The position numbers and the translations under genes are program-made. The notes beneath the pieces were generated by a model that was given only the letters and a program-made list of their open reading frames with translations, did not search any database and was not told the origin of the DNA. A stretch of 7,816 nt of DNA from Acidobacteriaceae bacterium (lineage in GTDB: Bacteria > Acidobacteriota > Terriglobia > Terriglobales > Acidobacteriaceae), in contig JASIJX010000020.1 of assembly GCA_030049955.1 (NCBI GenBank), forward strand, positions 1-7,816, given 5' to 3'. Below, piece after piece: positions 5,000 through 7,816 of this stretch (position 1 is its first letter; each line of letters starts with the position of its first letter).

Positions 5000-7816
5000 A
5001 TGAAAATCTTCAGATTCTCTCAGGCCCTGGTTCTGGCAATTGCACTTGTCGTGGCGTTTACGTTTGCCCCCGCGGTGACATACAGCCAGGCCACGAGCAG
5101 CGGTACGATCGTCGGCACGGTTACCGACACAACCGGCGCTTTGATCGTGGGCGCGGTCATCACTGTCACAGACCCGGCCACGCAGAGTACGCGCACAACC
5201 GTGTCCAATCAGCACGGGGAGTACATCATTCCCGATGTTCCACCTGGTGTTTACGATGTGAGGACGACCAAGGCCGGGTTTCTGACGGATGAGGTTTCCG
5301 CGCTCACAGTGAGTGTTGGTTCGCAGACGACGGCAAACTTTCGGCTTGCCGTCGGCGCAGAGAGCACCACGGTTGAAGTGACGGCTTCCAACGCCGACCT
5401 TCAAACCCTGAATGCGGCCACCGGAACGACAGTGGACCCAGCCCTTACCACGTCCCTGCCCACCATCGCCCGCGAAGCAGCTACGTTTACCACGCTGCAG
5501 CCCGGAGTCACCCCAGGCGGCAACGACGCCGGCACCACCACCGACCAGGCCACATTCATCCTGGATGGCGGTAACAACACCTTCGACATGGACGGCACGG
5601 GCTCTGCCTACACGACCTCGTTCGCTGCCTCCACGACCGGAGGATTCCTTGGGGCCGCACAGCAGGGCACGATGCCTATGCCGCAGGACAGCATCGAAGA
5701 GTTCAAGGTAAGCACCACGGGCCAGACAGCCGACTTCAACAATTCCTCCGGCTCTGAAACGCAGGCAGTGACCAAGCGCGGACACGAGCACTGGAACGGT
5801 ACCGCGTACGAGTACTACCTCGACAACAACTTCAACAGCAATTATTGGCAGGATAACTTCCCGAATCAGACTTTTACCGCGTCAACGCCTGGCGTCGGAC
5901 TCGCGGGAGCGACCAACTATACGCCCAAGACCAGCTACCATTACAGCCGCTTTGGCGCAGCAGCGGGCGGCCCCATCCTGCCGAAATATTTTGGTGGCAA
6001 AACCTATCTCTTCGCCATGTATGAAGGCTTCCGTTACCCCCAGAGTTCGATCTACGAGCGCACGGTGCCGTCTTACCAATATCTGCAGGAGGGCCAGCTT
6101 ACTTTTGGCGCCAATACTTACTCCAAGGCCACGTTAACCGCCGATGATCCTCGTGGCATTGGCCTGAATCCGACGCTGGCCAATTACTACAACACAGAGT
6201 TGCCCGTGGCTCCGGCCAGCAACGCTGGATCGGTCGGAAACAACGGGACCCAATACGCCGGTGTCTTCGACACTAGCTGCGGTTCGCTTTCGACATCCTA
6301 TTGCGACGGCAAGAACATCATCGGATATAAGGCTCCCATCCTCACTCCGGAGAGCACGAACTTCTTTGTCGCGCGCGTGGATCACGACTTTGGCCCCAAG
6401 TGGCACGTAATGGCGAGTTTTCGCTATTACAAGTTCACTAGCATTACGAGTAACCAAGTTGACATCGGAGGCGTGCTGCCCGGCGATAAAATCGGCACTC
6501 CGACGGCAGTCGCGCCCCGCCCCCAGGAACCCTGGTACCTAGTCGCCGGTGTGACCACCAATATCAGCCCCACATTGACCAACGAATTTCACTACAGCTT
6601 CCTGCGCAACTTCTGGGCTTGGAAGGACGACAATGCGCCTGCCCAAATCAGCGGAGCAAGCGGCGCCATCGAGCCCATGGGTGAGAACACGACCACCGTA
6701 CTCTCTCCCTATAACGTGAACGCACAGAGCATTCGCACCCGCTCCTGGGATGGCAAGGATAACTTCTTTAGCGACAATCTGACGAAGTTGAGCGGCAAGC
6801 ACCTCTTCCAGTTCGGCGGCCAATTCCAGCATAACTTCAGCTACTTCTCGCGCACCGACAACGGCAACAGCGTCAACTTCACGCCGACAATCCAGATTGG
6901 CGATACCAGCGGCGGCGGCAATATCACCTACACGGGTCTCAACGCCGTAGGAGCAGGAACCTCATCCTATGCTCGCATTCTCGATACCTACTACGGCCTT
7001 GTGACAGACACGGAGGTAGCCGATACCTATAGCAACACCTCCAGCGGTCTGACCCAGAACGCGCCGCTCACCCCGGTCACCGGCCATGCGAGCACCCCTT
7101 ACTACTTCATCTATGGCTCCGACGCGTGGCATGTCTCACCTTCACTGATCTTGAATCTCGGTTTAAGCTACGCTGTCGAAATGCCGCCCACCGATCGCAA
7201 TGGCAACGAGTCCCTGCTCACCGACGCATCCGGTAATCCGCTCAATACTGCGCAGTTTTTGCAGCAGCGCAAAGCGGCCGCTCTCGCCGGAGAGATCTAC
7301 AATCCCAACATCGGCTGGGCTGAGATCCACAATGTTAATGGGAATCGCAAGTATCCCTACAATCCGTTCTACGGCGGGGTTAGTCCGCGCGTATCGGTTG
7401 CATGGACGCCCAAGTTTAAGAGCGAAGGCCTAAACAAGCTCTTTGGTGACGGTGCCACTGCGATCCGCGGGGGATACAGCCGCATCTACGGCCGCGTGAA
7501 CAGCGATGCTCAGATTCTTCCACTGCTGGCTGCTCCTGGCCTGATCATTGGAAACCAGTGCAAATATGCGCAATCGCCCGCAACCGGCACCGGTGCTTGC
7601 ACGGCAACCGGTTTCACTGACGCGACGGCCTATCGATTTGGCAGCACCACCCAGGGTGAAGATGGGCTTTCGCCAGTCCTCGCCAGCGCGCCTGTGCCGA
7701 ACCCGCTCCCGCAACCCTTTCTCCCCGGCGTCAATGGTCCTGCCATCGCCAGTTCTTCGGGAGTTGACGTGTCCATGCGCCCGAACGATGTGGACACTTT
7801 CAACTTCTCGGTCGAG
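5000..7816 (+). CDS. TonB-dependent receptor, Oar-like, with carboxypeptidase-regulatory domain (3' end missing)
   Basis: The frame is open to the right edge: 939 residues and no stop, so the end of the barrel is missing (probably a few hundred residues, judging by the usual family length). It is an outer-membrane receptor that should bind and import a substrate using TonB energy. Residues 1-31 are a signal peptide (MKIFRFSQALVLAIALVVAF...) ending near YSQA. Residues 35-118 are a carboxypeptidase-regulatory-like beta-sandwich (GTIVGTVTDTTGALIVGAVI, then GEYIIPDVPPGVYDV). Residues 120-260 look like the plug (TLQPGV, FILDGG, SIEEFKV). Family landmarks follow: TKRGHEHWNGTAYEYY at 258-273, AAGGPILPKYFGGKTYLF at 321-338, YEGFR at 341-345, then barrel strands such as WHVSPSLILNLGLSY at 710-724 and SPRVSVAWTP at 795-804. 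I see no clear TonB box. Two close Cys pairs (C427/C435 and C854/C867) probably form disulfides in loops. An ATG at 4937 would add 21 residues and overlap the CapA stop by four bases, but that stretch has AT-rich wobble positions and lies over the ribosome site, so 5000 is preferred. Confidence 0.92.
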   Translation, partial: MKIFRFSQALVLAIALVVAFTFAPAVTYSQATSSGTIVGTVTDTTGALIVGAVITVTDPATQSTRTTVSNQHGEYIIPDVPPGVYDVRTTKAGFLTDEVSALTVSVGSQTTANFRLAVGAESTTVEVTASNADLQTLNAATGTTVDPALTTSLPTIAREAATFTTLQPGVTPGGNDAGTTTDQATFILDGGNNTFDMDGTGSAYTTSFAASTTGGFLGAAQQGTMPMPQDSIEEFKVSTTGQTADFNNSSGSETQAVTKRGHEHWNGTAYEYYLDNNFNSNYWQDNFPNQTFTASTPGVGLAGATNYTPKTSYHYSRFGAAAGGPILPKYFGGKTYLFAMYEGFRYPQSSIYERTVPSYQYLQEGQLTFGANTYSKATLTADDPRGIGLNPTLANYYNTELPVAPASNAGSVGNNGTQYAGVFDTSCGSLSTSYCDGKNIIGYKAPILTPESTNFFVARVDHDFGPKWHVMASFRYYKFTSITSNQVDIGGVLPGDKIGTPTAVAPRPQEPWYLVAGVTTNISPTLTNEFHYSFLRNFWAWKDDNAPAQISGASGAIEPMGENTTTVLSPYNVNAQSIRTRSWDGKDNFFSDNLTKLSGKHLFQFGGQFQHNFSYFSRTDNGNSVNFTPTIQIGDTSGGGNITYTGLNAVGAGTSSYARILDTYYGLVTDTEVADTYSNTSSGLTQNAPLTPVTGHASTPYYFIYGSDAWHVSPSLILNLGLSYAVEMPPTDRNGNESLLTDASGNPLNTAQFLQQRKAAALAGEIYNPNIGWAEIHNVNGNRKYPYNPFYGGVSPRVSVAWTPKFKSEGLNKLFGDGATAIRGGYSRIYGRVNSDAQILPLLAAPGLIIGNQCKYAQSPATGTGACTATGFTDATAYRFGSTTQGEDGLSPVLASAPVPNPLPQPFLPGVNGPAIASSSGVDVSMRPNDVDTFNFSVE

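Noticed and set aside
4874..5791. 305-codon minus-strand open frame, antisense to the CapA end and the receptor start
   Set aside because: It lies opposite two clearly real genes, has no recognisable motif, and is explained by GC-rich codon use of the plus strand.
1..7816. tRNA or rRNA genes, CRISPR array, insertion sequence, att site
   Set aside because: No cloverleaf, regularly spaced repeats, transposase frame or terminal inverted repeats were seen on either strand.

Overview
The window looks like chromosome of an Acidobacteriota member, most likely class Terriglobia. The reasons are a moderately GC-rich base composition, an Oar-like TonB-dependent receptor with an N-terminal carboxypeptidase-regulatory-like domain (a family greatly expanded in that class), and a long secreted M14 peptidase. 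The lineage is inferred from protein style only, since the window has no marker gene.

Layout. Positions 1-230 hold a frame open at the left edge that may be the 3' end of an unrecognised gene; the call is weak. A good sigma70-type promoter with an extended -10 lies at 349-376. It is followed by about 450 bases with no convincing gene but with two mutually exclusive hairpins at 532-560. Three plus-strand genes then follow with almost no space between them: an exported M14 zinc carboxypeptidase (829-3510), an exported CapA/PgsA-type metallophosphatase-fold protein (3510-4940, overlapping its predecessor by one base), and a TonB-dependent outer-membrane receptor (from 5000, cut by the right edge; an alternative start at 4937 would overlap the CapA gene by four bases). 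The first two starts have well-placed Shine-Dalgarno sequences. The third has a strong one at a long spacing.

All three proteins carry Sec signal peptides, so their products act in the periplasm, at the outer membrane or outside the cell. The simplest reading is one operon for processing and importing a peptide-like or gamma-glutamyl polymer. The peptidase would trim it, the CapA protein would act on or bind the polymer, and the receptor would bind or import the product. This is inferred from gene order and family knowledge; nothing in the sequence names the substrate.

The oddest signal is that the peptidase and the CapA gene, although unrelated, each contain a glycine-rich insert opening with the same in-frame sequence GCCATTACTA (Ala-Ile-Thr). 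In the CapA gene this sits inside a perfect 10-bp inverted repeat.
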